Shown: in pieces, positions 18,829-29,500 of the stretch
Layout of the letters: each line of letters begins with the position of its first letter
Position numbering within the stretch: the stretch's first letter is position 1
NCBI RefSeq assembly: GCF_001500065.1
Contig: NZ_LQIN01000001.1
Location: 662,326 to 726,325, forward strand
Source: Mycobacterium sp. IS-3022
GTDB taxonomy: Bacteria; Actinomycetota; Actinomycetes; Mycobacteriales; Mycobacteriaceae
Direction of reading: 5' to 3'
DNA: 64,000 bases
Made by a program: the position numbers and the translations under genes
The notes under the pieces: generated by a model
The model's database searches: none
Seen by the model: the letters and a program-made list of their open reading frames with translations, nothing else
What the model was told of the DNA's origin: nothing

Positions 18829-19938
18829 TCATTGCCGAGGACGGTTTGGCCGCTTCGTGGCATCACTTGAGTAACAAGGCGATTCAGACCGGCCGCCGAT
18901 CCATTCAAGAAGTGTGTTCATTCCGTTCCCAAGGTCCCACCTCGGATTCCAATCGAGATCATCCCTTGCTGACTCGATGGTGCAACCCGCGGCACGCACG
19001 TCACCATCGCGAAACTTCGGAATGACGACGGGAGCAGGGGCGTCGCACATTGCGGCGATCTCGCAGCCCAATTCGTAGATGGTGGTTGCAGTACCTGACC
19101 CGATATCCAAGCAGCGGTTCGCGGGCTTTTGCACCGCTGCGAACATTGCGTCAACCACATCGTCGATGAAAACGAAATCGCGCACAATCCGGCCGTCTTC
19201 GTAGATTTCGATGGCATGTTTCTCGCTCGCCAACCGCGCAAAGAGAGCGACGATTCCGGTGTACGAATTGGTCAGAGACTGGCCCGGCCCATAGACATTC
19301 TGCAGTCGCAACATGCTGAGAGTGGTGTCATGCGCAGCCGCCCACGCCGCCATCACATGCTCCTGTGCGAGCTTGGTGGCCCCATAGATATTGGTGGGTC
19401 GGGTTTGTGTTCGGCCGGCGCTACTCGGAACCGGGAATACGGGTGCGCCAGAGGGCCCCTCGGGATCCCACTTGCCTGCCAGCAGTTGCGCATGGCTGCG
19501 CGGCGGCGGGTAGAAGATTTCATCGCCGCATTGCCAAGCGCCTTCGCCGTATACCGCCCTCGACGAGGCCAGGACGAATTGGTCGGGCACCAGTGCCGAG
19601 CGGCTCAAGGCATCGAGCAGCTGCGTGGTGCCCACGACGTTGACCGACCCGTGTCGCGTCGCTTCCGACAGCGATTGAGCCGTTCCAGTCTCGGCCGCTA
19701 AGTGCACAATCTGGGAGGGACGGAATAACCGAAGTACAGCGTCGCAATCAGGGGCGTGGGTGACATCGCCGGTGAAGAACCGCACCGATGGGGGTAGGTC
19801 CACCTCAACGCTTGCGCCATGCACCTGCGGGTGCAACAGATCCATCACGGCGACCTCGTAATCTGCTGCTGCGAGACGGCGTGCGAGCGCGGATCCGATG
19901 AACCCCGCCCCACCAGTTACGAGTACCGATGTTGACAA
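18829..19938 (-). CDS. NAD-dependent sugar epimerase (GepiA-like)
   Basis: A 369-aa extended SDR. The NAD motif TGGAGFIG is at about residues 8-15. IVHLAAETG, the Ser-containing LASSRAVYG, and the catalytic NIYGATKLAQE (Tyr about 185, Lys about 189) are all present. FRDGDVRAAGCTIESARDDLDW is the usual C-terminal substrate-binding end of dTDP-L-rhamnose/hexose epimerases. In GPL clusters an epimerase of this type supplies dTDP-6-deoxy-L-talose from dTDP-4-keto-rhamnose or rhamnose. That is the best guess here, given the gtf neighbours. The reaction itself is not provable from sequence. Confidence 0.75.
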   Translation of the reverse strand: MSTSVLVTGGAGFIGSALARRLAAADYEVAVMDLLHPQVHGASVEVDLPPSVRFFTGDVTHAPDCDAVLRLFRPSQIVHLAAETGTAQSLSEATRHGSVNVVGTTQLLDALSRSALVPDQFVLASSRAVYGEGAWQCGDEIFYPPPRSHAQLLAGKWDPEGPSGAPVFPVPSSAGRTQTRPTNIYGATKLAQEHVMAAWAAAHDTTLSMLRLQNVYGPGQSLTNSYTGIVALFARLASEKHAIEIYEDGRIVRDFVFIDDVVDAMFAAVQKPANRCLDIGSGTATTIYELGCEIAAMCDAPAPVVIPKFRDGDVRAAGCTIESARDDLDWNPRWDLGNGMNTLLEWIGGRSESPCYSSDATKRPNRPRQ

Positions 19939-20183
19939 GCGCCGACGCCTCCGGTTCTTTTTCGAATCTGCACTAAGTGGATCGCATGGATCCTAAACCG
20001 CACCCACGGTATATCTTGGATCGTCTGCCCAACGCGACGAGCCGCCCGAGATTGGAAACGGTTGAGCACACTTCAGAAGATCAAGCCAGGAGGGATGGGC
20101 GCGAAGGTATTACCCGACACGAGCGCGAAATCTGGAGTTGACGGCTTCGATGGAGCGTCGATCGCAGGCCGATACGACCGGCC
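19939..20183. promoter_or_regulatory. Divergent promoter region
   Basis: A 245-bp gap between the leftward epimerase and the rightward acetyltransferase. It must contain start signals for both. No clear palindromic operator or sigma-A boxes were identified by eye. Confidence 0.3.
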
Positions 20184-21314
20184 GTGGACAGGCAGATGAA
20201 ACTCGGGCAGGTATTCGATCCCCGAAACAACGCACTCAACGCCTGGCGGCTGACGCTGGCTTTGGGGGTCATCCTGTGGCACACCTACCCACTCACCGGG
20301 CGAGACATTTCGTACGAGCCGGTTCACCAACTGCTGCGAGACGCATGGGTTGACGGGTTCTTTGCGATCTCGGGGTTTCTCATCACGGCAAGTTGGTTGA
20401 GCAAGCCACGGCTTCGCACGTACTTCGCTGCTCGGGGTCTTCGCCTCCTCCCCGGTTTGTGGATCTGCCTGATCGTCACGGCTTTCGTCGCCGCCCCGAT
20501 CGGCGTGGCGATGCAGGGAGGCGCGGCCGGTCGGCTCCTTATGTCGGAGGCGCCGATCGAATTCGTCCTCAAGAACAGCGCAGTGGCGATACTCCAGCCC
20601 AAAGTTGGCACCACACCGTCCGGTATCCCATGGCCGAACGGATGGAACGGTTCTCTGTGGACTCTCCAATGGGAGCTTTTGTGTTATATCGGCATTGCGG
20701 TTCTCGGCGTAGTCGGTCTTCTCACTCGCCGCTGGGTGATTCCAGCGGCGACGGCACTGGCGGTGTTGGCGTCAGCGCTGGCGCCGGCCTGGGCGATGTC
20801 CTTGATCGAGGAACCTCAGAGTCCACAACAAGAAATCGACCCCAAGACCGCCGCGCTGGTTGTGTTTGCCATCGCTGCCCGCTTCGCAGTCATGTTCCTC
20901 GCTGGCGCGCTGCTATACCAGCTCCGCGAGGTGATACCGGCTCGTTGGTCGCTCGTCGCGGTGAGCGCGGCCGTCGTCTTGGCTGCGAGCCTGATGCCGA
21001 ATTACCGCGTGATCGGCGCGATTCCACTGGCGTACGCGATCATCGTCTCGGGTGCCCTCATTCACCACAAGCGTTTGAGGTTACGAACGGACCTGTCTTA
21101 CGGCGTATACATCTACGCGTTTCCCATTCAGCAGTTGCTCGTCATCGGTGGGCTGGGCAGCTTGAATCCATTTGTGTTCGCTCTCATCGCCACGATCGCC
21201 ACGCTGCCGCTCGCCGCGCTGAGTTGGTTTCTGGTCGAGAAACCCGCGCTTCGTCTGAAGTCTCGTTTCAAACGAAGGAGTGTCGCGCCAGCGGGAGAGC
21301 ATCAGCCCGCGTAG
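20184..21314 (+). CDS. Acyltransferase-3 family membrane O-acetyltransferase (Atf-like)
   Basis: A 376-aa paralog of the protein at 15759. GTG 20184 is the listed start; ATG 20196 (MKLGQVFDPRNNALN) is equally possible. The conserved His is in GVILWHTYPL, and WVDGFFAISGFLITASWL follows. The C-terminal helix set with LSYGVYIYAFPIQQLL is shared with the paralog. It has a roughly 20-residue insertion after the second helix relative to its paralog (GVAMQGGAAGRLLMSEAP). Predicted to O-acetylate a GPL sugar. Having two Atf genes suggests two acetylation sites or sequential action on one sugar. Confidence 0.8.
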   Translation: MDRQMKLGQVFDPRNNALNAWRLTLALGVILWHTYPLTGRDISYEPVHQLLRDAWVDGFFAISGFLITASWLSKPRLRTYFAARGLRLLPGLWICLIVTAFVAAPIGVAMQGGAAGRLLMSEAPIEFVLKNSAVAILQPKVGTTPSGIPWPNGWNGSLWTLQWELLCYIGIAVLGVVGLLTRRWVIPAATALAVLASALAPAWAMSLIEEPQSPQQEIDPKTAALVVFAIAARFAVMFLAGALLYQLREVIPARWSLVAVSAAVVLAASLMPNYRVIGAIPLAYAIIVSGALIHHKRLRLRTDLSYGVYIYAFPIQQLLVIGGLGSLNPFVFALIATIATLPLAALSWFLVEKPALRLKSRFKRRSVAPAGEHQPA

Positions 21315-21546
21315 CCGCTCTCAGGTAAGTCGGCCTTCGGCCGCTGTTTCAGGTGGAGCCGAGGGCGGTTGGTATCTTGGCGAAGCCAATGAGCCATCGT
21401 CGCCTCTGGAGCTTTGCTCCTGGGTTGTCCGAGGAGCTAGGGGGGGAGCGGGATTGGAAGGCGTGTCAGATCAGCGGCCCAAGGCCAGTAGGTTCAAGTG
21501 CGATGCGCATTCGATCCGGCCCGGCCGAGAGCTTGGAGCCCCACCG

Positions 21547-22650
21547 GTGACTGCAGTCGATAAGCGGCCCGTCGATCGCATCAACCTCCACCGCACGTGG
21601 CGAGTGATCCTCGTCGGGATCGCGCTCGTCGTTGCGACGGTTTGTTATTTCGCGCCGCTGCTTTTGGCCGTGATCGGCGTCCTTCTCGTGTTGCTCGTAT
21701 GCGCGCGCCTCGTCTACCGAGATCGCGACCGGTTCATCCCGAACTTGTATGCCCGCGACACTAACCTGTACGACGAGGCGTATCAGGGATTCATCCGCCG
21801 CACGTTGTCGGAGCTTCGCCACCGGAAGATTCGTGGCCACACTCTGTTGTGGGAAGCAGCGCAGTTGGCGCCGGTCAGCGCCGATAACTCTGATGAACTG
21901 GTTCTCGATCTCGGTGTCTGGATCGGCTGGTCCACAAGGCTGACATCGGAGGCTTGCGACCGCACGGTGTACGGCTTCGACACGTTTTCCGGTCTGGTCG
22001 AAGACTGGCAACTTGAGAACCAAGTCGTCAAACGCGGAACTTTTTCCCTGTCGGATCCACTGGCACAAGGCGCTATGCGGTTGACCGGCGTCACCCTGCA
22101 GGACGACGTACCTTCCGCGCTTGGTCGCCAGGTCCATTTCATAAAAGGGAGCACCTACGAAACGTTGGCGCCATTCCTGGCAGAGCACCCGGGTTCGTCG
22201 ATCAGGCTCTTCCATATGGATTTGGACACCTATGAGAGTTGTCTGCACGCGCTAGAAGCGTGCAAAGATCGCTTCATCGAAGGCTCCATCCTGGTTTTTG
22301 ACGAATATCTGGTCACCAGCGGAGAAATGCGCGCATTTCACGAGTTTCAGAGCAAGTACGGGCTGGAATGGCGTTACCGGGGTTGGGGACTCGAGATCAT
22401 GGAAATGAATCTCGAGATGATCATTTCTCGTTGGAAGCGCCTGCTGTACTTTCTCTTCTGGATCGCGTGGTATTGGCTGGTAGGTGACGGCCGCTACGTT
22501 TGGCGATTCTTTAGCCGGCCGTTCTGGCGGTTCTGGCTCGGCGCACCGGTGGGCGATATCGTCTTCATGCTTGGTGCCGCTGGGCAACGGAAGTCGGTCA
22601 GTCTCCAGATCACCGGTCTAGGGAAGCTGGGCCCTACTCGTAAAGCGTGA
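21547..22650 (+). CDS. Membrane-anchored TylF-like SAM methyltransferase
   Basis: The frame is open from 21280, but the part before 21547 overlaps the acetyltransferase and does not look like protein. GTG 21547 with TTGGAG upstream is preferred (367 aa). Two adjacent hydrophobic helices (about residues 18-55) precede a TylF/macrocin-O-methyltransferase type domain. The domain has LVLDLGVWIGWST (motif I), TVYGFDTFSGLVEDW, SIRLFHMDLDTYESC and GSILVFDEYL, where Asp/Glu residues would bind the metal. A third hydrophobic segment, LLYFLFWIAWYWLV, follows. Sugar O-methyltransferases of this type are normally soluble, so the membrane segments are unusual and suggest action on a membrane-bound glycolipid. 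The exact start is uncertain. Confidence 0.7.
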   Translation: MTAVDKRPVDRINLHRTWRVILVGIALVVATVCYFAPLLLAVIGVLLVLLVCARLVYRDRDRFIPNLYARDTNLYDEAYQGFIRRTLSELRHRKIRGHTLLWEAAQLAPVSADNSDELVLDLGVWIGWSTRLTSEACDRTVYGFDTFSGLVEDWQLENQVVKRGTFSLSDPLAQGAMRLTGVTLQDDVPSALGRQVHFIKGSTYETLAPFLAEHPGSSIRLFHMDLDTYESCLHALEACKDRFIEGSILVFDEYLVTSGEMRAFHEFQSKYGLEWRYRGWGLEIMEMNLEMIISRWKRLLYFLFWIAWYWLVGDGRYVWRFFSRPFWRFWLGAPVGDIVFMLGAAGQRKSVSLQITGLGKLGPTRKA

Positions 22651-22745
22651 CTGGTCGGGCGTTGGCGGCCCTCCATCGCCCTAGCCAGGAAAACTCGGCC
22701 GCATTGAAAGACAAGCGTTTCCCGCTCTGCGACCGGCCCCGCGAA

Positions 22746-22761
22746 CGCGCCAAAAGGCGCG
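22746..22761 (+). terminator. GC-rich hairpin, possible U-less terminator
   Basis: CGCGCC and GGCGCG form a perfect 6-bp stem around an AAAA loop about 95 nt after the methyltransferase stop. There is no U tract. Such hairpins may end transcription in mycobacteria, but this is weak evidence. Confidence 0.25.
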
Positions 22762-23311
22762 CTGGACGAGTCGTATCCGCACAGGCGACGCCATCCGCAG
22801 CCGAGAGCCCGACCCGAAGCTGCCGCGCCTGTCAAGGCGGCGGTGGCGATCTGCCTGGCCGGCGCTCGGTGACCTTCAATTGAATCCCCAGCGAACGTTT
22901 CGTAACAAGGCGAAGCGCCGATCGCGCTCGGTCGGCGGTGAATGCTTTCATTTGGCTACGTGAGGTCGATGAAGACGCCAGCGGCCGTGAATTTCGACGT
23001 TGAGGCCGGTAGCCACGGTTTGGCATGAGTAGCGCCGTGGGGGTATTGTTCGCTCAGGGCGTCGGGGAAACGTTCAACTAACTCTGGGGGCCTGTGCTCG
23101 TCTATTCAGAATGCGACAATTTCGCACGCATCCTTGCAGGTTACGGTCTCGGAAGCCGCCAATGCTGGATTCCGGAGGCGCGGATCGACTGCAGAACTGC
23201 TTGGCGGAGTCATGTTGGAAGGCGCGCTAGAAACTTTGCCGATCTTGGTATCGGTGGGGTTTGCCGGCAGTAAGGTTTAGAAGGCTTCACTGAAGATCGA
23301 CTAGTAGGTCT

Positions 23312-23316
23312 GGAGG
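23312..23316 (+). promoter_or_regulatory. Ribosome binding site of mbtH
   Basis: GGAGG three nucleotides before GTG 23320. Spacing is short, but no other in-frame start gives the conserved MbtH N-terminus. Confidence 0.5.
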
Positions 23317-23319
23317 ACT

Positions 23320-23535
23320 GTGAGCACCAACCCGTTCGATGACGACAAAGGCAGCTTCTTCGTTTTGGTCAACGACGAGGAGCAACACAGCCTGTGGCCG
23401 ACTTTTGCCGATTTACCAGCCGGCTGGCGGGTGGTTTACGGCGAAGCGGACCGCGCCGCATGCCTGGACTACATCGAACAGAACTGGCCCGATATCCGGC
23501 CGAAGAGCCTTCGGGACCGGCTGGCGGCGGGCTGA
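23320..23535 (+). CDS. mbtH: MbtH-like NRPS helper protein
   Basis: A 71-aa MbtH-family protein that binds and activates NRPS adenylation domains. The signature [19 protein letters not shown] is intact, with conserved Trp at 26, 36 and 56 and the C-terminal [13 protein letters not shown]. The start is GTG. It ends 32 bp before the giant NRPS, so the two are one operon. GPL clusters always carry such a gene directly upstream of mps1. A broken second copy sits before the NRPS at 60441, so this protein may have to serve both synthetases. Confidence 0.95.
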   Translation: MSTNPFDDDKGSFFVLVNDEEQHSLWPTFADLPAGWRVVYGEADRAACLDYIEQNWPDIRPKSLRDRLAAG

Positions 23536-23567
23536 CGTTCAGACTAGGTAGAGCGTGAGGGCATTCG

Positions 23568-26500
23568 ATGGAGTTCGCTGACGGGGCGCTTCCGCTCACC
23601 CGCGGACAGCTCGACATCTGGCTTGCCCAGGAAACAGGCGAATTTGACCCCGAGTGGCATATTGTCGCGTTCGACATCATCGAGGGCGCTGTCAAGCCGG
23701 CATTACTTGAGCAGGCGATACAGCATGTCTTGACGGAAGCCGAGCCCATCAGAGCCGCCTTTTTCGAGGTGGACGGCCAGGTCTTCCAACGGCCGATCGA
23801 AAACCCACGCGTCGACCTCCCGCTCTACGATCTCGTAGACGAACAGAATCCGGCGCAGGAGGCGTACCGGCTCGCCGAATTGATCCGGTCGACGCCGATG
23901 CCGGTGACCGGGCCGCTATTCAAATTCGCGCTATTTCGCACACGGCCGGACCAGTTCTACTGGTTGCTGTGCATCCATCACCTGGTTGCCGATGGATACG
24001 CCGGTGTGCTTTTCGCCAATCGGGTCGCCACCGTCTATTCCGCATTAGATTCCGGTACGGCGGTACCTCCTTCGTTTTTTGGCTCCTTAAAGGACTTGGT
24101 GTCGTGGGAAACCGAATACGAAGCGTCTGAGGAATATTCCGAGGACTTGGCCTATTGGAGCAAAAATCTTCCACCTGAAAGCCCGCAATACCTGACGGAA
24201 TCGGTGGACGAGGGCGGTTCGTGCACGGTTTCAGAATCCGTTCAGCTGGACCCCTCGGTTGTTCACCGGGTCCATCAGCTGGCCGACTCGTTGGGAATGC
24301 GCCGTTCATCGGTGATCACCGCCGCGTGCGCGCTTTTGGTGCGTGGCTGGCGCGCCGAGGGCTCACAGGTGGTGTTTGATTTCCCGGTCAATCGACGTAC
24401 CAGCGCGGAGTCATTCACGTTTCCCGGGATGGTCTCCGGGATCGTTCCACTGGTTCTGACCGTTTCACCCGGATCATCGGTAGCGGCGTTCTGTGAGTAT
24501 GTCGACGTACGGATACGCGAGGCCGTGCAGCACCAGCGGTTTCCGGTGCGCGCCCTCGAGCGCAAAGCCAACCGCGGGCCGAGGAGCGCACCGGATCGAG
24601 TGGGCGTCAACTTCGTCCCGTCGATCACCGCTCTGCCATTCGGTGACGCGCCCGCATCTGGATCCACAACGCGGTTTGGCCGCGTCGACTACTTCGGGTT
24701 GTTCTTCGTCAGCGGTGAGGGTCAAATCCATCTGCACTCGGTGAGTTCCGGGCAGCCATTCGCCAATCTCGACGTCGCCGACCTGGCGGCGAGGTTGCAG
24801 CAGATCTTGATGGCGATGACCGCCGATCCGGCAGGAGCCATCTCGTCGATCGATGTCGTCGACGAGGCCGAGCACGCCCGACTGAACGGATGGGGCAACG
24901 AGGCGGGCCTGACCCGGCCGGCAACAAGGTCGGTCTCGATTCCGGAGATGTTCGCCGCGCAGGCGGCGCAGAGCCCGGACGCCGTGGCCATCACTTGCGG
25001 AGACTCCGCGTTGACGTACCGCGAGTTGAACGAAGCCGCTGACCGGTTGGCGCACCTCTTGACCGCTCGAGGCGCGGGCCCGGGGGAATCGGTGGCGATT
25101 CTGTTTCCCCGCTCCATCGAAGCGATCGTGGCAATCCTCGCGGTGCTCAAGACCGGCGCAGCCTATCTGCCGATCGATCCTGCGCACCCCGAAGCGCGGA
25201 TCAGCTTCATGCTCGACGATGCCGGACCGATCGCCGCCCTCACCACAACGGAACTGCGGTGGCGACTCGACGAGCACGATCTGCTGGTCATCGACATCAA
25301 TGGCGCCGAAGCAGCGGCGCAGCCCGCGACGGTACTGCCGCCGCCGAGTCCGGACAACATCGCCTACTTCATCTACACCTCCGGCACCACAGGGGTGCCC
25401 AAAGGGGTGGCCATCACCCACCACAACGTCATCCAACTGTTCGAGTGCTTGGAGGCCGACCTCGACCTGCCGCCGAAACAGGTGTGGTCGCAATGGCATT
25501 CGCTGGCCTTCGACGTCTCGGTGTGGGAGATCTTCGGCGCGCTGCTACGCGGCGGGCGGCTGGCGATCGTGCCCGAATCGGTGGTCCGCTCACCGGAAGA
25601 CTTCCTCGCGCTGCTGGTCCGCGAACGCGTCACCGTCCTGAGCCAGACCCCCTCGGCCTTCTACGCGTTGCAAACCGCTGATGCGCTGGCGCACGAACTC
25701 GGCCAGCAGCTCGAACTCGAGGCAGTGGTCTTTGCCGGCGAAGCGCTTGAACCGCAACGTCTTCGGAGCTGGCTGGACAATCACCCAGGGTCCCCGCGGC
25801 TGATCAACATGTACGGCACCACGGAGACGACGGTGCACGCGTCGGTTCGGGAGATCGTCGAAGCCGATGCCGCCAGCACCGTCAGCCCCGTCGGGGTGCC
25901 GTTGACCAATCTGGGCTTCTTCGTGCTCGACGGGTGGTTACGTCCGGCGCCCGTCGGTGTGGTCGGCGAGTTGTACGTGGCCGGCGCCGGACTGGGTGCT
26001 GGGTACTGGCGTCGCGGGCCGTTGACGGCGTCACGGTTTGTCGCGTCGCCGTTCGGGTTGCCGGGGCAACGGATGTATCGCACCGGCGACCTGGCCAGCT
26101 GGGGGCCCGACGGGCAACTGCAGTATCTGGGTCGGTCCGATGAGCAGGTCAAGATTCGCGGCTATCGCATCGAGCTCGGTGAAGTGCGCGCAGCACTTGC
26201 CGATCTAGACGGCGTGGAGCAGGCGGTCGTCATCGCCCGCGAGGACCGCCCCGGCGACAAGAGGCTGGTCGGCTATTTCACCGGCACAGCCGACCCGGCC
26301 GGGATACGCGGCCAGCTGGCTGAGCGATTGCCTGCCTATATGGTTCCGGCCGCCGTGGTGCTGCTGGATGCGTTACCGCTGACGGTCAACGGCAAGCTCG
26401 ACAAACGCGCTCTGCCGGCGCCGGGCTACGCCGATGTCGATCATTACCGTGCCCCGGCCACCGAAGTCGAGGAGATCTTGGCGGGCATTTACGCCCACGT

Positions 26501-29500
26501 GCTCGGTGTGGAGCAGGTGGGCGTGGACGATTCGTTCTTCGAACTCGGTGGCGACAGCATTCTGTCGATGCAAGTGGTCGCGCGTGCGCGTGCCGCCGGG
26601 GTGCTGTTCCGGCCCCGCGACGTGTTCGCCGAGCAGACCGTGGCCCGGCTGGCCGCGGTGGCCAAAGAGACCGACGCAGCCGGCGGCGTCATCGACGAGG
26701 GTGTCGGGCCGGTGGATTCGACGCCGATCATGTCGTGGCTCCACGGCGTCGACGGGCCGGTGGACCAGTTCAACCAGACAGTACTGTTGCAGGCTCCGGC
26801 GCAGACCAGCCAATCCGACGTGATCATGCTGTTGCAGGCGTTGCTTGATCGGCATGCCATGCTGCGGCTGCGTGTCGAAGACGACGGCGCCGGCGGCTGG
26901 TCGTTGCTGGCGCCCGGCACGGGGTCGGTGCACGCGACCCAGTGCCTGCAATCGGTTGAGGCGCTCTCCGATGATGCTCTGCTCGAGGCGCGGTCACGGC
27001 TGAACCCGGCGGCGGGCGCGATGCTCAGCGCGCTGTGGGTGACTTCCACGAACCAACTGGTGCTGATCGTTCATCACCTGGCGGTGGACGGTGTGTCGTG
27101 GCGAATTTTGTTGGAAGACTTGAATATCGGCTGGGCGCAGCTCCGCGAGGGCCAGCCGCTGGCCTTGCCGGCCTCGGGCACGTCGTTCGCCCGCTGGGCG
27201 GCGCTGCTGGCCGAGCATGCGCATCACCCCGACGTGGTCGACACCGCGCCGGCATGGCACCAGGTGGTGGCGTCGCCGGCATTGTTGCCCGCGGTCCAGC
27301 CGACAATCGATACCTACCAAGCCGCTGAATCGTTGACGGTGTCTCTGAACGCCGAGACCACCCGGATGTTGTTGAGCGAGGTGCCTGCGGCTTTCAACGC
27401 CGGCGTTCACGACGTCCTGTTGATTGCGTTCGGGTTGGCGTTGGCGGAGTTCCTGGGAGCCGCCGGATCAGCGCCGATCGGCATCGACGTCGAGGGCCAC
27501 GGGCGCAACGAGGACCTGGCCGACGATATCGACTTGTCGCATACCGTCGGATGGTTCACCACCAAATATCCCGTGTCGCTCAGGGTTGATTCCCTCGACT
27601 GGGGACAAGTGATCGCCGGCGAGGCGGTGGTGGGCGCGCTGGTCAAGGACGCCAAAGAACAGCTGCGGGCCCTGCCGGACGGCCTGACCTACGGGCTTCT
27701 GCGTTACCTGAACAGCCATGTCGATCTCTCCGTTGCCGACCCGCCGGTCGGATTCAATTACTTGGGACGCCTTGGCTCCGTGGGTGATTCCGCCGCTGGC
27801 GATGATGCGTGGCAAATTCGCCCGGACGGTCTGTCCCTGACCGGCACCATGGCGGCGATCCCGATGCCGTTGATGCACACCGTCGAGCTCAACGCCAGCA
27901 CCATCGACACCGAGGCCGGTCCGCAGTTGCATGCGACCTGGACTTGGGCGCCGTCAGCGCTGGACCGTGAACGGGCCAGTCGGTTGAGCCGGCTGTGGTT
28001 CGACGCGCTGAGCGGGATCTGCGCGCATGTCAGCAAGGGCGGGGGTGGTCTGACACCGTCCGACATCACGCCGGCTCGACTCCGTCAACAACAGATCGAC
28101 GAGCTGCAGCAGCGATTCCGACTCGCAGACATCCTGCCGCTCACACCGCTGCAGCAAGGCTTGCTGTTTCACGCCATCACAGCGGCGGGCAACGGCGACG
28201 ACGTGTACGGCATGCAGCTGGACATCACGTTGTCCGGTCCACTGGACGCCGACCGGTTGCATGATGCGGTGCACGCTGTGGTCACCCGGCATCCGAACCT
28301 GGTGGCCCGCTTCTTCGATCGCTTCGACGAGCCGGTGCAGATCATCCCCGCCGACCCGACGGTGCCCTGGCGGTATATCGATCTCAGCGGCGAAGTCGAC
28401 GCCGACGAGCAGATTCGCCGGCTCAGCGCTGCCGACCGCGCGGCCGTCTGCGATCTCGCCGACCAGCCGCCGTTCCGGGCGACGTTGATCCGTACCGGAG
28501 ACCAAGAGCACCGATTTGTGCTGACCAATCATCACATCGTGCTCGACGGCTGGTCGCTTCCGATCCTGCTGCAGGAGATCTTCGCCGGCTATCACGGGCA
28601 GCGCCTGCCCGCGCCGGTTCCTTATCGGAAGTTCGTCAGTTGGCTGGCGGCAAGAGATTTCGACGCCGCCGAAGCGGTCTGGCGTGAAGCGTTCGACGGC
28701 TACGACACTCCCACCCTGGTGGGCCCGCAGGATCGAAAGGGACTGGGCCGGCGAGGGGTGATCTCGGCTCGAGTGGCAGAAGCTGTCACGCGAGCGGTGG
28801 GTGAGCTGGCGCGTTCGCGGCACACGACGGTCAACACCGTTCTGCAGGCCGCGTTCAGCCAGCTGCTCAGCCGCATGACCGGACAACACGATGTCGCTTT
28901 CGGCACAACGGTTTCGGGGCGGCCGACCGAAGTGGTCGGCGCGGAATCGATGGTCGGGCTGATGATCAACACGGTCCCGGTCCGGGCGCGCACCACGTCG
29001 GCCACCACTACCGTCGATCTGCTGGACCAATTGCATGCGGCCTACAACCACACGCTCGAGCACCAGCACCTTGCGTTGAGTGACATTCACCGCGTCGCCG
29101 GCCACGACCAACTGTTCGACACCCTTTTCGTCTACGAGAACTACCCACTCGACTCCGCCGGGTTCTCGAGCGTCGACGGGCTTTCCATCTCTGAATTCGC
29201 CAGCCGCGAGTTCAACCACTATCCGCTTGCGGTGCAAGTCATTCCGGGCAACGAATTGGGTCTTCGCGTCGAATTCGACACCGACGTGTTCGACGCCCAA
29301 GCCGTCGAAACACTGATCGAGCGGTTCGAACGGGTGCTGTCGGCGATGACCGCTGACCCCACGCGGCGGCTGTCGTCGATCGACGTGCTGGAGGAGTCGG
29401 AACACGCGCGCCTGGCTGAGTGGGGTAACCAGGCGGTGTTGAATGAGCCGGCCCCGAAGTCGGTTTCGATTCCGGCGATGTTCGCAGCGCAGGCGGCGCG

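Larger units (their letters stand above)
22651..23319. other. Long intergenic region upstream of mbtH-NRPS
   Basis: A 669-bp stretch with no gene I can support. It should contain the promoter and 5' leader of the mbtH-NRPS operon. A GC-rich hairpin lies at 22746-22761. The last 90 bp (from about 23270) are detectably similar to the leader of the decayed mbtH copy at 60230-60300, for example ATCGACTAGTAGGTCTGG against GTCGACTAATTGCTGTGG. A 59-codon open frame at 23094-23276 has no recognisable product. Confidence 0.4.

Noticed and set aside
21280..21546. N-terminal extension of the TylF-like methyltransferase
   Set aside because: It overlaps the acetyltransferase gene and reads as low-complexity sequence; GTG 21547 has a better ribosome binding site and is followed by the membrane helix.
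22647..22883. 78-codon frame after the TylF-like gene
   Set aside because: Arg/Ala-rich, overlaps the preceding stop, contains the GC hairpin and resembles no protein.
23064..23102. Extracytoplasmic sigma-factor-like promoter (GGGAAAC...CGTC) before mbtH
   Set aside because: The spacing between the two boxes is about 28 nt, too long for that promoter class.
23094..23276. 59-codon open frame upstream of mbtH (MLVYSECDNFARILAG...)
   Set aside because: No ribosome binding site or recognisable family. It sits where a leader and promoter are expected, so it was left as intergenic.
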